Shown here: piece by piece, positions 15,593 through 25,700 of the stretch
Layout of the letters: each line of letters begins with the position of its first letter
Numbering within the stretch: the first letter of the stretch is position 1
Assembly (NCBI GenBank): GCA_964607165.1
Contig: CAZSIT010000026.1
Coordinates: 1-33,926 of the forward strand
DNA length: 33,926 nt
Origin: DSPP01 sp964607165
GTDB lineage: Bacteria > Zixibacteria > MSB-5A5 > DSPP01
Direction: 5' to 3'
The notes under the pieces: generated by a model
Seen by the model: the letters and a program-made list of their open reading frames with translations, nothing else
Told to the model about the DNA's origin: nothing
The model's database searches: none
Translations under genes and position numbers: made by a program

Positions 15593-18500
15593 TTACAAGC
15601 AACCCAACAAGTCGGGCAGGTTTGGATACCCTGGATATATCTGACCCAGGAAAGTATAGTTCAACAATCTTACCACGTCGGCCGAGGTCGCAAAGCCGTT
15701 CAAATCGTGGTCGTACACGCAGTCCAATACGCCCGATGGATTTTGTCCCAAGAAGGTATAGTTCAGCTGCCTTACCACGTCGGCGGAAGTCAAGATGCCG
15801 TTGTTGTCGGCATCGCCGCGGTGGAACAAGATGCTGCCGCCTTCCTGAACGCTGTCCGTCTGGTTGTACCAGTCGATGGCCGCATCCGCATTGGTCATCA
15901 GGTCGGCAAGGCCGGACAAGCTGGTAACCATAATGACCGTGTAGGACTCGGAAGGTCCAGGCAGGGTCAAAGTGTCGATGGAGGCCGCCAAGCCGGAAAG
16001 ACCGCCGCCCCGAATGGTAAGCAGGTCTTTGACCACGGTGTTGTTCGGCAAAGTCACCTTTTTGGCGCCGATGATGAAACCGATATCCACCCCGCCGCCG
16101 TTCGGGCAGGAATCCAGAATGAACATGGTATCCATACCGGTTAGCGGATCGCCCAGATTGCGGGCGGTATGGTAGCCGGTCGCATCCAGGTTACGGCAGA
16201 ATGTCGAATCGACCCACTGGTTGCCCAAAACCAAGGTGCGGTTGTTGTGAATCACCGCGCCGCGGGCCTGCACCGGAGAGGGCGAAGCCGCGCCATCCGG
16301 CAAGCAGAGCACGCCGAAGTATTTGTCGTTCGGGGTGCAATAATGCGGCGGAGAAGTGCCGCTCTCGCCCGTGGTGTCCGCACCGGCGAGCACCAGCAAA
16401 CGATACTGCTTGGTGGGGTCCGAAGTGGGCGTAAAGGTCGTGTCAAACGACAGGTTCACCGGCCCGGTCATACCGTTCTCGTTGCCGCGAATGAAGTTGG
16501 TGGGCACGTCGATGTCGTTGGCGTGACCCAAAATCACGTTCGGCAGATCGGCCCCGGAGATATTGACCACTTTGTTGGTTATCACCAAAAAGTCGGAATA
16601 GGCCGGGTTGGTGGACTGTCTCCAAATCGTCTCCCAGACGATGGTGGAGTCAAACCGCCCCGTGGATAATACCTTGGCATAAATCTCAAAGGAATTAGGC
16701 GGGTCGGTCGGATCCGGAATGGAGTCCAGCACGATCGGGCTCAAGCAGCGCAGGAACTGGTCGTCAAAGTAGTTGCGCAAGCTGCGCGGATGGTTGGGCG
16801 GGCCGGCTAAGGCGGGATTGTAAATCGCCTTGCCGCCGTCGAAGATGAAGTTCTCGCCGGTGGCAAAGTAGAACATCCCGTTCACCGAAGCCGCAAAAAC
16901 TTCCACGCTGTGCGACCAAATTTCCGTGAAGTTCGAGGCCGAATGGATGGTGTCGGCCGAATTCAAGCAGAGTTTGGACACCACGTAAACGTTGGCTCCC
17001 AGCTGGCACAGGGCGGTCGCAGGACCAACCAGTCCGGCCGTGTCGTTGGTGTGGGTCCAAACCTGAATCTGCCCGTTGCGCAGGCCGGATTGAGCGTAGC
17101 TCACGCCGGAAGCGTCGAAGGTTATCGTCACCGAAGCGCTGGTCAGCTGCGGAATCGGGTCGCCAAAATTGGCGCCGGCGGTTTTGCTGGTCACCAGCTG
17201 CGCGCCGTTCAGCGTGCCGGTGAAAAGAATCGAATCCAGGCGCAAATCAACCAAACCGGAGTTGGTGATGTCGAAAGTGGCAGCTTCCAAACCTCCCGGC
17301 GTAACCTGCAGAGCCGAAAGGTTGTCCGGGCTGGTCACCTTGAAGTCGCAAGCCGCGGTTTTCTTCACTCCGCGCGCCGGAATCAAGTACAGGCGCCACT
17401 CGTCGGAAAGACGGGTGTCGCTGGTGCCGGGGGCTTCGCCGCCCAAAATGAACAAACCGGGCTGTTTTTGCACTTGGGCAACTACGTAAATGGACGTATC
17501 GGCCACTTCCGCCGCGGAGAGATAGAACTCATGCTCGCAGGGGACAATGACTCCGTCGCAGTCGTTGTGGTTGGTCAAGGTCACGTTGGTCTTGGAGTCC
17601 CAGTTGCGCCCGTTGGTGGCCGAAGCGCAGCACCAGATGTCGTTGTTCCAAAACTCCCGGGTGCCGCCGATGAGGTTGGTGCTGTCGTTGCTCCTTCCGG
17701 GGTTCAAAGGATCTTCCGGAGGCGCGCCCCAGAGGACGTACATAACGCCCGTGCTGGCACTGCGCGCAACTGAAGGACCGGAACCGCCGGCCCAAAGGCC
17801 GTGGCCCAGACCGAACCCGGTGGCGCTATAATCGTAGTTGATATCATAGAAGATGTTGATATCCGCCACCTTGTGCGGGCCTTGAATGGCGCCCGAAGGC
17901 TCCACCGCCACATGATGGATATGCCCGCCCGGCAAAATATTGAGGCCGTGGGTATGGTCGGCCCAAAGGCAGTGCGCCGTATCGCCAATCATAATGGCAG
18001 TTATGCTGCCGTTAAACTGCGGAATGTAGGTCGGCAGCTCGAACGGCCCGGAAACCGAAACCGTTGGCGACCAGGTTGCTCCTGCGTCGATGGACTTTAC
18101 CATCAGAATCTCTTCCACGTCATCCCCCGCCGAGGAGTCCGCCAAGCCCATCGTGAACACATATATAACCTTGGGGTTGGAGGGGGAGTTCGCTGGGGCG
18201 ATGCTCAAAAACGAAGAAGAAGCACAGTCTATCGGGACCGACCAGGTCACGCCGCCGTCCAACGAACGGGTGGAGCCTATTGTGGCGTTGGCGTTGAAGT
18301 AGGAAATAAAAACCACGATGCTGTCCGGGGAAGCTCCCGCGGATACTACCCGCAAGTCCGGGTCCAATCCCCGCGCGGGGACCACCGGCGTGTTGGCCGT
18401 GGTAATCAGGCCCAAACAGCTGGAGGCATCTTCGTTGTAAATGGTGCCGGTATTGCCGCCAATGCCGCGGCCCGCCCAGACCGCCTGGGCGGTGGTGGCG

Positions 18501-19036
18501 TCGCCAAAGGAAGCGTGCAGACCGCCGTTCTGGTCCGCCTGCGCCGGGTTGGCGCGGGGCTCGTTGTTGGTCCCTTCCGGGTTGTTGTAGCTCATTACCA
18601 CAGCACCGGAAGCGAGACAGTTGTACTGGTGGCGGTTGTTGGTGGCCGCAACGTTGTCAAATACCGGATACAAAACGTGTATGGTCCGGCCCGGTCCCAC
18701 CGCTCCGCGATAGACCGCGTGGCGTTTCCAAGCGCCGTTGTTATCCGCCTCGCGCACCCCCTGGTGCATCAAAATGTAGGGGGATGCCGCCTGCGAAATC
18801 AATGGAGCAAAGCTGCGCGGCTGAACAGCCACGTCGGACTCACCCGTCCCGTCCCAGCGCAGCATATCTTTCTGCTGGTGGGAAGCACGGGCCACCGCCT
18901 GCTCCACTGCCTGGGCCTTCATTTCGGCCGCCTTTTTGGACGCCGCTTTTACGTCGGCGCCATAGGCGGTCAGAGAAAGGCCTAAAAACAGCGCGGCTAT
19001 GGTTAGGACAAGTAGAATTGCAAATTTCCTTGTCAT
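15593..19036 (-). CDS. Large secreted Asp-box (BNR/sialidase-like) protein with dockerin-like C-terminus
   Basis: The ATG at 19036 is the start: AAAGGAG sits eight bases before it, and the longer GTG frame from 19054 would place that ribosome site inside the gene. The product has 1147 residues. The signal peptide is MTRK plus hydrophobic 6-24, cleaved near AYGA/D. Residues 110-560 look like a beta-propeller with Asp-boxes SLDGGVTW (258-265), SIDAGATW (315-322) and a weaker SATNGRNW (472-479). The Arg triad of true sialidases cannot be assigned, so enzymatic activity is not claimed. Residues 565-690 resemble Ig-like (hydin/ASPM-type) folds, with a further long extracellular region behind. Residues 1071-1147 form a dockerin-like pair, GDADNNGILTSADVVRQLN and DHDLNGFATSADVVRLLN, with a Cys between and one near the end. 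Probably surface or secreted; partners unknown. Confidence 0.85.
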   Translation of the reverse strand: MTRKFAILLVLTIAALFLGLSLTAYGADVKAASKKAAEMKAQAVEQAVARASHQQKDMLRWDGTGESDVAVQPRSFAPLISQAASPYILMHQGVREADNNGAWKRHAVYRGAVGPGRTIHVLYPVFDNVAATNNRHQYNCLASGAVVMSYNNPEGTNNEPRANPAQADQNGGLHASFGDATTAQAVWAGRGIGGNTGTIYNEDASSCLGLITTANTPVVPARGLDPDLRVVSAGASPDSIVVFISYFNANATIGSTRSLDGGVTWSVPIDCASSSFLSIAPANSPSNPKVIYVFTMGLADSSAGDDVEEILMVKSIDAGATWSPTVSVSGPFELPTYIPQFNGSITAIMIGDTAHCLWADHTHGLNILPGGHIHHVAVEPSGAIQGPHKVADINIFYDINYDYSATGFGLGHGLWAGGSGPSVARSASTGVMYVLWGAPPEDPLNPGRSNDSTNLIGGTREFWNNDIWCCASATNGRNWDSKTNVTLTNHNDCDGVIVPCEHEFYLSAAEVADTSIYVVAQVQKQPGLFILGGEAPGTSDTRLSDEWRLYLIPARGVKKTAACDFKVTSPDNLSALQVTPGGLEAATFDITNSGLVDLRLDSILFTGTLNGAQLVTSKTAGANFGDPIPQLTSASVTITFDASGVSYAQSGLRNGQIQVWTHTNDTAGLVGPATALCQLGANVYVVSKLCLNSADTIHSASNFTEIWSHSVEVFAASVNGMFYFATGENFIFDGGKAIYNPALAGPPNHPRSLRNYFDDQFLRCLSPIVLDSIPDPTDPPNSFEIYAKVLSTGRFDSTIVWETIWRQSTNPAYSDFLVITNKVVNISGADLPNVILGHANDIDVPTNFIRGNENGMTGPVNLSFDTTFTPTSDPTKQYRLLVLAGADTTGESGTSPPHYCTPNDKYFGVLCLPDGAASPSPVQARGAVIHNNRTLVLGNQWVDSTFCRNLDATGYHTARNLGDPLTGMDTMFILDSCPNGGGVDIGFIIGAKKVTLPNNTVVKDLLTIRGGGLSGLAASIDTLTLPGPSESYTVIMVTSLSGLADLMTNADAAIDWYNQTDSVQEGGSILFHRGDADNNGILTSADVVRQLNYTFLGQNPSGVLDCVYDHDLNGFATSADVVRLLNYTFLGQIYPGYPNLPDLLGCL

Positions 19037-19081
19037 TGTTAAAACTCCTTTCACAATATCAAATCAATAACGTTTTCGTCA

Positions 19082-19125
19082 CCCCAAACCTGGGGTCGCC
19101 TGCTTTTTGAATCTTCCCAAAAAGC
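19082..19125 (-). promoter_or_regulatory. Hairpins in the Asp-box gene leader, near the ribosome site
   Basis: Two stems lie side by side: CCCCA/TGGGG around AACC (19082-19095) and GCTTTTTG/CAAAAAGC around an eight-base loop (19102-19125). They end about 45 bases before the start codon and could influence translation. No known riboswitch class was recognised. Confidence 0.4.
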
Positions 19126-19223
19126 CAGGGTTAAAAAAGGCTGCCCGATGTTCCCATCGTGCACTTTTTAACGGTTAATCACCTCCCTGTAACTGAAGCG
19201 CCTGCGCGAAATTTAGCCATAAA

Positions 19224-19336
19224 TCCACTCTGTTCTGGTGGTTTCCCCTCATATTCCATAGTGGACTACGGTTTTTTTGCCCGGGAAAACGGAGAAATCA
19301 GGCAAGCAATTTCGCTTTCGCTCCTAATTGAGCCTG
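19224..19336 (-). promoter_or_regulatory. Structured part of the Asp-box gene leader (candidate regulatory RNA)
   Basis: A nested hairpin at 19299-19336 pairs CAGGC with GCCTG, then CAATT with AATTG, closing on a GC-GAAA-GC tetraloop. A second long-range stem pairs TCCACT with AGTGGA (19224-19229 with 19260-19265). Both lie inside the predicted leader. Structure is read by eye only. Confidence 0.35.
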
Positions 19337-19403
19337 TGTCTGTAAACCTGTCTTTTCCAGACCGTCTTGAGCCGTAAGACCGTCCAGCTTGCTCGAGGCA
19401 CCT

Positions 19404-19434
19404 ATAATATTGCACCCCCAATTGATTTTGTCAA
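19404..19434 (-). promoter_or_regulatory. Candidate promoter of the Asp-box protein gene
   Basis: On the minus strand a perfect TTGACA is followed by AATATT after 17 bases, or by TATTAT after 19. The start of transcription would be about 360 bases before the ATG at 19036. Confidence 0.45.
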
Positions 19435-19522
19435 GCCCTATTTGGACTTTTTTTTACCCCCATACCCTACCTCCACCCCACCCCAGAAACCGACGTCCCG
19501 CCTGGCTGGGCGAAAACCCCCT

Positions 19523-19546
19523 CGCACTCTAAAGAGTGCGCCGGAG
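19523..19546 (+). repeat. Dispersed hairpin repeat, copy 2
   Basis: CGCACTCT and AGAGTGCG form a perfect palindromic stem, followed by CCGGAG. It is the counterpart, in opposite orientation, of the copy at 15058-15083. Confidence 0.65.
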
Positions 19547-19677
19547 ATTAAATTGGTTTTAGGCTGTAGCGGTGTCTTGGGGGCCTGACTATCGGCTTGT
19601 AAAAGTAGCTGCCTACATACGAAAACTATGCAATTTGGGGCTTTTTGACCCCCCTCCCCCTTCCCCCATAACCCAAG

Positions 19678-19728
19678 AAAAAGGGCCTCTCGAAAGCCCG
19701 CCCAAGGCGGACTTCTTAAAAGAGACCC
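19678..19728 (-). terminator. Intrinsic terminator after the giant repeat gene
   Basis: On the minus strand GGGTCTCT pairs with AGAGGCCC (one G-U pair), encloses a second hairpin CCGCC/GGCGG, and is followed by five T. It lies about 30 bases past the stop codon at 19759. Confidence 0.75.
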
Positions 19729-19758
19729 TCTTCCCCTCAGGAAATTGTCGAAACGCGG

Positions 19759-22700
19759 TCAGCGCACAGCCGCGTTGGAACTGGGATTGAGGGGCGGCGG
19801 CAGCTTGGGGGGGGCTATCCCCAGAAATACCAGGTTCAGTTCGTGCACCACGTCGTTGGAAGTGAACAGCCCGTCGTCGTTCAAATCTACCGAGCAGTCA
19901 GGGTAAAGCGGTGGATTCTGGAGCAAGAAGACAAAGTTAAGCATTCGCACCACGTCGGTGGAGGTGAGCAGTTCGTCACGGTCCAAATCCCCGTACAGAC
20001 ATAGGCGCACGCGCATCCGCACCGCCTGGTTAAAAGTGGCTATCCCGTCCGAAGCCCGGAAGGTGACGATATAGGTCGAGTCAATCTGGGTCGGATCAGG
20101 CACGAAATCGAAGCGCCCGGTGCCGTTCCCCCGGTCCAAAAATGTGGCATTGCGGGGGATGCTCAAAGCCGAAAGTGTGGGCGTGGTCAAATCGGCGTCG
20201 GTGGCGGTCATCTCCATAAACAGGCTGTTTCCGGTCAACACCAAAGTATCGGGATTTGGCACCAAAAGCACCGGCGGATGGTTGCCGAACTCGGAGACCG
20301 TGATGGTTACCAGCTCGCTGTCGGCCCGCAGGGTGATATCGCGGGCAATGAAAAGCACCTGATAGTTTCCTGCCTGATTGAACGCCGGCGTCCAGCTAAA
20401 GCGGCTGCGCCCGGCGCTAACCGGAGTAAAAGCGGCCCCGGAAGGCAGGCTCTGGGCCAGAAGGGTAACGGCCGTGGAATCCGGGTCGGCGGCGGTAACG
20501 TCAAAGGTCAGGTTGGTGCCTTCCGGCGTCGCCTTTGCGCCGATGGCTGTTAGAATCGGGTTTTTCTCCACGTTTACCACGGTCACCTGCAATTGCTGAT
20601 TGATGACCACACTTCCGTCGTCCCGGTCCGTGGCGCTGAAGGTCCACTTGGGCAAAATCCGCGCCGGGGAAGAACCGGCGGCGTTAAAGCTGGGAACGTA
20701 GGTGACGTTTATACCGCCGGTGCCATCCAAAATGGAAGTCAGGGAGCCGGGGGCATCGGCGGGGGCCACCGGCAGCATTGCCACAATCGGAATGGTCAAA
20801 TCCGGGTCGGTGGCATGCACAAAGACCCGCAAGGTTTCTCCTTCATTTATTGTTCGAGATGACGGGAAAACGTCGAAGAACGGCGCCCGATTGTTGTTGA
20901 ACACCGTGATTTCCACCCGCTGGCTGTCCGCCAGAGCCGCATCGCGGGTGTCCACCGCCACAAACCAGATGTTATAGATTCCGGCCTGCAGGAAACCGGG
21001 GCGGAAAACAAACTTCCCGCTGTCGTTGCGCAGGTCGGTAAAGGTGGCGTTGGAAGGCAAGGGCCGCGCTAATAAGAACGATTTGGTGGTATCCAAATCG
21101 GAGGAAGTGACTGTAAATTTCACCGAATCCCCTTCCCCTATAATCCTTGGGGTTGGAATGGAATCCAAAACCGGCCGCTGATTGCCGATATCCAAAACGT
21201 TTACCTTGGTAACGGTGGTGTCGGCCAAAGAGCCGTCGGAAGCGACAAACTGGAGCAAATAGAGACCGGACTGGATGTAGCCGGGCTGGAATACAAATGT
21301 GCCCACTCCCCGGCCGGAGTCGGCAAAAGTGGCGTTAGCCGGTAAATTGGCCACCGACAAATGCGGGAAGGTTGAATCCGGGTCGGTGCCGCTGACCGGA
21401 AAAATCAGAATTCCGGTTTCGGTGACCTCCAGGCTGTCGGGCGCATAGACCGTCGGCCTCTGGTTCCCCGCTTCGGTAACCTGAATAAAGACGGTTTGCT
21501 GGATGGAGGCCAGGCCGTCCGAAGCGAAGAATTTGACCGAATACAACCCGGCTTGAATGAAAATCGGCAGGAAGCGGAAAGTAGCCGTGTTATCCCGATT
21601 GTCCACAAAGGAGGCGTTTAGCGGAAGCGCGCCGCTGGTAAGCGTCAACAAAGTGGAATCCGGGTCGGCCGCCCGGACGGTCAGGCGCAGCGAATCTCCT
21701 TCGCGCACCAGTTGAGCGCCAAAGGTGGTAATCCAGACCGGGGCGCGGTTGGTGTTTTGGACCGCAACCGTGATGGAGCGGCTGCTGGTCAAAGCCGGCG
21801 TGTCGCTGTCGGTGGCAAAGAAGGTAATCGGATAACTGCCTACCTGGGCAAAGGTGGGAGAAAAAGTAAAGCTTCCGGAAGTATTGCCGGAATCGACAAA
21901 CATAGCATTGGCTGGTAACGAACTGGTGGTCAGGAAAATCGCGCCCGGTGTGGCGTCGGTAGTGTCTTTGGCATGCACCCGGAACCGCAGGGTCTGCCCG
22001 GCCAGAACCGTCTTGTTCGTGAGGGAATCCAAAATGGGCGGACGGTTTACGTCCTGGACAACAAAACCTATTGTTTTAAAGGAAGAGGCTGGAGTTGAAT
22101 TGCGGTCCGTAGCGATAAAGGTGACCGAGTAATTCCCAGCCTGCAGGTAAGTCGGCCGGAAAACAAACAGTCCGGAACCGTTTAAACTGTCGCTGAAGCC
22201 GGAATTCGCCGGGCGGCTGGCAATTCCCAGAATCGGAATGTCCCCTTCCGGATCGACGGCATGAATGCGCAGGAAGAGCGAATCCCCTTCGCGCAGGGTA
22301 ATCGGGGATGCGACTGAATCAAAAACCGGCGCCTGATTTCCCGACTCCTGAACGGTGATGGTCACCACTTCGCTGTCGGATAGACCGGCGGCGGCGACCG
22401 TACTGGCTGACCCGGCGTCCGAGGCGATAAAGGTCACGGAATAGATGCCCGCCTGAAGAAAGGTGGGAAGCCAGCGGAAAAGTCCGCGCCCGTTAAGAGA
22501 GTCCACAAAAGTAGCTCCGGCAGGCAAACCGAGTGCCGAAAGCTGCGGAATCGTGGCGTTTGAGTCCGAGGCCGAAACGATAAAACTTAGCTGTTGTCCT
22601 TCGCTGGTTTGTTTGGGGCCAAGGCCAATGGGGAGCAAAACCGGCGCTCGGTTAAAAACCGTAACCGTTATTACCACCGCTTCGCTGTCGGCCAAATTGC

Positions 22701-25700
22701 CGTCGGAAGCGATAAAAGTTACCGTATGCGGCCCGCCTTGGGCAAAATTCGGAGTCCAGCTGAAGGACCCGGCTCCGTTCAGAGAATCGACAAAGGCCGC
22801 CCCGGATGGAGAGTTAACCGCCGACAAAGCGGGAACTGTCAAATCGGCATCGGTTGCCGACACCCTAAATTGTAACAACTGATTTTCGGTAATGCTCTGT
22901 ACCCCAATGGAAGCCAAAACCGGCGCCTGATTGAAATTATTGACTGTTATAGAAACAATCTCACTATCGGCCAGCGAACCATCGCTGGCGATAAAGGTCA
23001 CATTGTAACTGCCCGCCTGGGTTAAATCCGGTGTCCAGGCAAACGCGCCCGCGCCATTCAAAGAGTCGGTGAAAATTGCACCTGCAGGCGAACCGACTGC
23101 GCTAAGCGAAGGGTTGGTTAAATCCGGGTCGGAAGCCGAAACCCGAAATGACAAAAGTTGAGTCTCCATCGTAGTTTTGGAACCTATAGCGGCCAGAACC
23201 GGCGCACGATTTACGTCATTGACGGTTATGGTGACAACCTCGCTGTCGGCCTGCAAACCGTCCGATGCGATAAAAGTAACGTTGTAGACTCCAGCTTGAG
23301 TAAACGAGGGCGTCCAGGCAAAGCGGCCCCTGCCGTTAAGTGAATCCACAAAGGTGGCACCGGTTGGCAATCCGACTGTGGAAAGTGAAGGTGTGGTTAA
23401 TTCCGGGTCGGCAGCGCTTATGTTAAAAGCTAAAAGCTGATTCTCGTTCGTGCTTTTGGCCCCAATGGGTACCAGAACCGGCGGTTGATTCCCCGCATCC
23501 AAAACGGTGATGGCCACCACTTCGCTATCCGCCAGCGAACCATCGGAAGCTATAAAGGTGACATTGTAGTTACCGGCCTGTATGAAGGAAGGCGTCCAGA
23601 TGAAGGAGCCGGCGGCGTTGGTGGAATCGACAACGACAGAACCGGATGGCGGGCTCACGGCCGACAAAACCGGGAAGGTGGCATCCACATCCGCAGCCGA
23701 AATTCTAAATTGCAACAGCTGTCCTTCGGTGGTTGACTTTGAACCGATGGCCGCCAAAACCGGCGCTGCGTTCACGTTGTTTACCGTGATGGTAACCACT
23801 TCGCTATCAGCCAATTGGCCATCGGATGCAATGAAGGTCACGTTGTAACTCCCCGCCTGCACAAAATCCGGGGTCCAGCTGAAAGAACCGGCACCGTTGG
23901 TGGAATCGAAGAAACTTGCGCTCGAGGGTATCCCCACGGCAGAAAGCGCCGGCACCGTCAAATCCGGGTCGGCGGCGGAAATACGGAAACGCAGCAGTTG
24001 GTTTTCATTGGAGGATTTTGCCCCGATTGCCGCCAGCACCGGCGCCTGATTGCCGGCATCAAACACGGTAATGGTTACCACTTCGCTGTCGGCCAAGGAA
24101 CCATCGGAAGAAATAAAAGTAACGTTGTAGGTTCCCGCCTGCGTGAAAGAAGGCGTCCAGCGCAAAGAGCCGGCGCCGTTGGTGGAATCTACGAAAGTTG
24201 CTCCGGAAGGAGTCCCAACCGCTGTTAAGGAGGGAATATTGCCATCCACGTCTGAAGCGGATACCCTAAAAGCAAGTAACTGATTTTCGGAAACGCTCTT
24301 GGAACCGATGGCAACCAATATCGGCGGTGCGTTCACGTTGTTGACGGTGATGATTACAATTTCACTATCCGCCAAAGAACCATCCGAGGTAATGAAAGTA
24401 ACGTTGTAATTACCGGATTGAGTGAAGGATGGCGTCCAACTAAACCGGCCAACGCCGTCCAATGAATCCACAAACACAGCGCCAGAAGGCACTGCCGAAG
24501 TGGAAAGAGTCGGAAAGGTTAAATCCGGATCGGTGGCGTTTACGCTGAAAGCCAACAATTGATTTTCGTTTATCACCTTGTTGCCGATGCCGGCTAAAAT
24601 CGGGGCCCGGTTGACGTTGTTGACCGTAATCGTAATCGCTTCACTATCTGCCAAAGCACCGTCTGAAGCAATAAAGGTCACAGGGTACGCTCCGGATGAA
24701 AAGAAATTAGGCACCCACCTGAATGAACCGGCGCCGTTCAATGAATCCGTTAAAACCGCTCCGGCAGGAATACCGACGGCGGAAAAACTTGGGATGCTTA
24801 AATCCGGGTCCGTGGCCGAAATTCTAAACTGCAAGAGTTGATTCTCATTTACACTCCTGTCCCCTATCGCCGCCAAAACCGGCGCCCGGTTAGTGTTGTT
24901 CACGGTAATGGTGACCACTTCACTATCGGCCAAAGAGCCGTCCGAAGCGATGAAAGTGACGTTATACGTTCCCGCCTGCGTGAAGGAGGGCGTCCAGTTA
25001 AAGGAGCCGGCACCATTTAGAGAATCAACGAAAGTTGCGCCCGAAGGCGAACCAACTATGGAAAAGGACGGAGTAGTCAAATCCGGGTCGGAAGCGGAAA
25101 GCCTGAATTGTAATAGCTGATTTTCGCTGGTGCTCTTCGCCCCGATAACCGCCAAAACTGGCGCCTGATTGGAATTGCCTACCGTAATGGTGACCGCCTC
25201 GCTATCTGCAAGAGAACCGTCGCTGGCTATAAAGGTCAGGTTGTAAGTTCCCGACTGGAAGAAAGAAGGTGTCCAGACAAACGCGCCGGCACCGTTTAAA
25301 GAGTCGCTGAAAGTCGCTCCAGAAGGAACCCCAACAGCCGAAAGCGAAGGAACAGTCAAATCCGGATCGCTGGATGAAATCCTAAACTGCAGCAGTTGAT
25401 TCTCATTTACATTTTTGTTTCCAATCGCGGCCAAAACCGGTGCCCGGTCGACATTATTGACCGTGATGGTCACCACTTCGCTATCCGCCAAAGAGCCGTC
25501 CGAAGCGATAAAAGTAACGTTGTACGTGCCGGACTGGAAGAAAGTCGGCACCCAGCTGAAGGAACCGGCTCCGTTTAGCGAATCGACAAAAGTAGCGCCC
25601 GAAGGTTGCCCGACAATGGAAAGAGCCGGCGCAGTTAAATCCGGATCGTTAGCCGAAAGGCGGAATTGCAGCGCCTGATTCTCATTCACGCTCTTCGCAC

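Larger units (their letters stand above)
19037..19758. other. 722-base gap: terminator, promoter candidate and long structured leader
   Basis: On the minus strand this gap starts with the terminator of the giant gene (19678-19728), then the dispersed hairpin repeat (19523-19546), a promoter candidate (19404-19434) and a leader of about 360 bases to the Asp-box gene. The leader holds several foldable elements, listed separately. Short plus-strand frames here (for example 19159-19377) show no family features and are not called. Confidence 0.6.

Noticed and set aside
17801..18985. 394-residue plus-strand frame inside the Asp-box gene
   Set aside because: Composition is Arg/Gly/His-rich with no domain; it is the antisense shadow of a well-supported gene.
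19037..19054. Upstream GTG start for the Asp-box protein
   Set aside because: Starting at 19054 would translate through the AAAGGAG ribosome site. The ATG at 19036 has the right spacing and opens a normal signal peptide.
19299..19336. Cyclic di-GMP (GEMM) riboswitch in the Asp-box gene leader
   Set aside because: The GAAA tetraloop hairpin is suggestive, but the conserved GEMM core sequences are not present.
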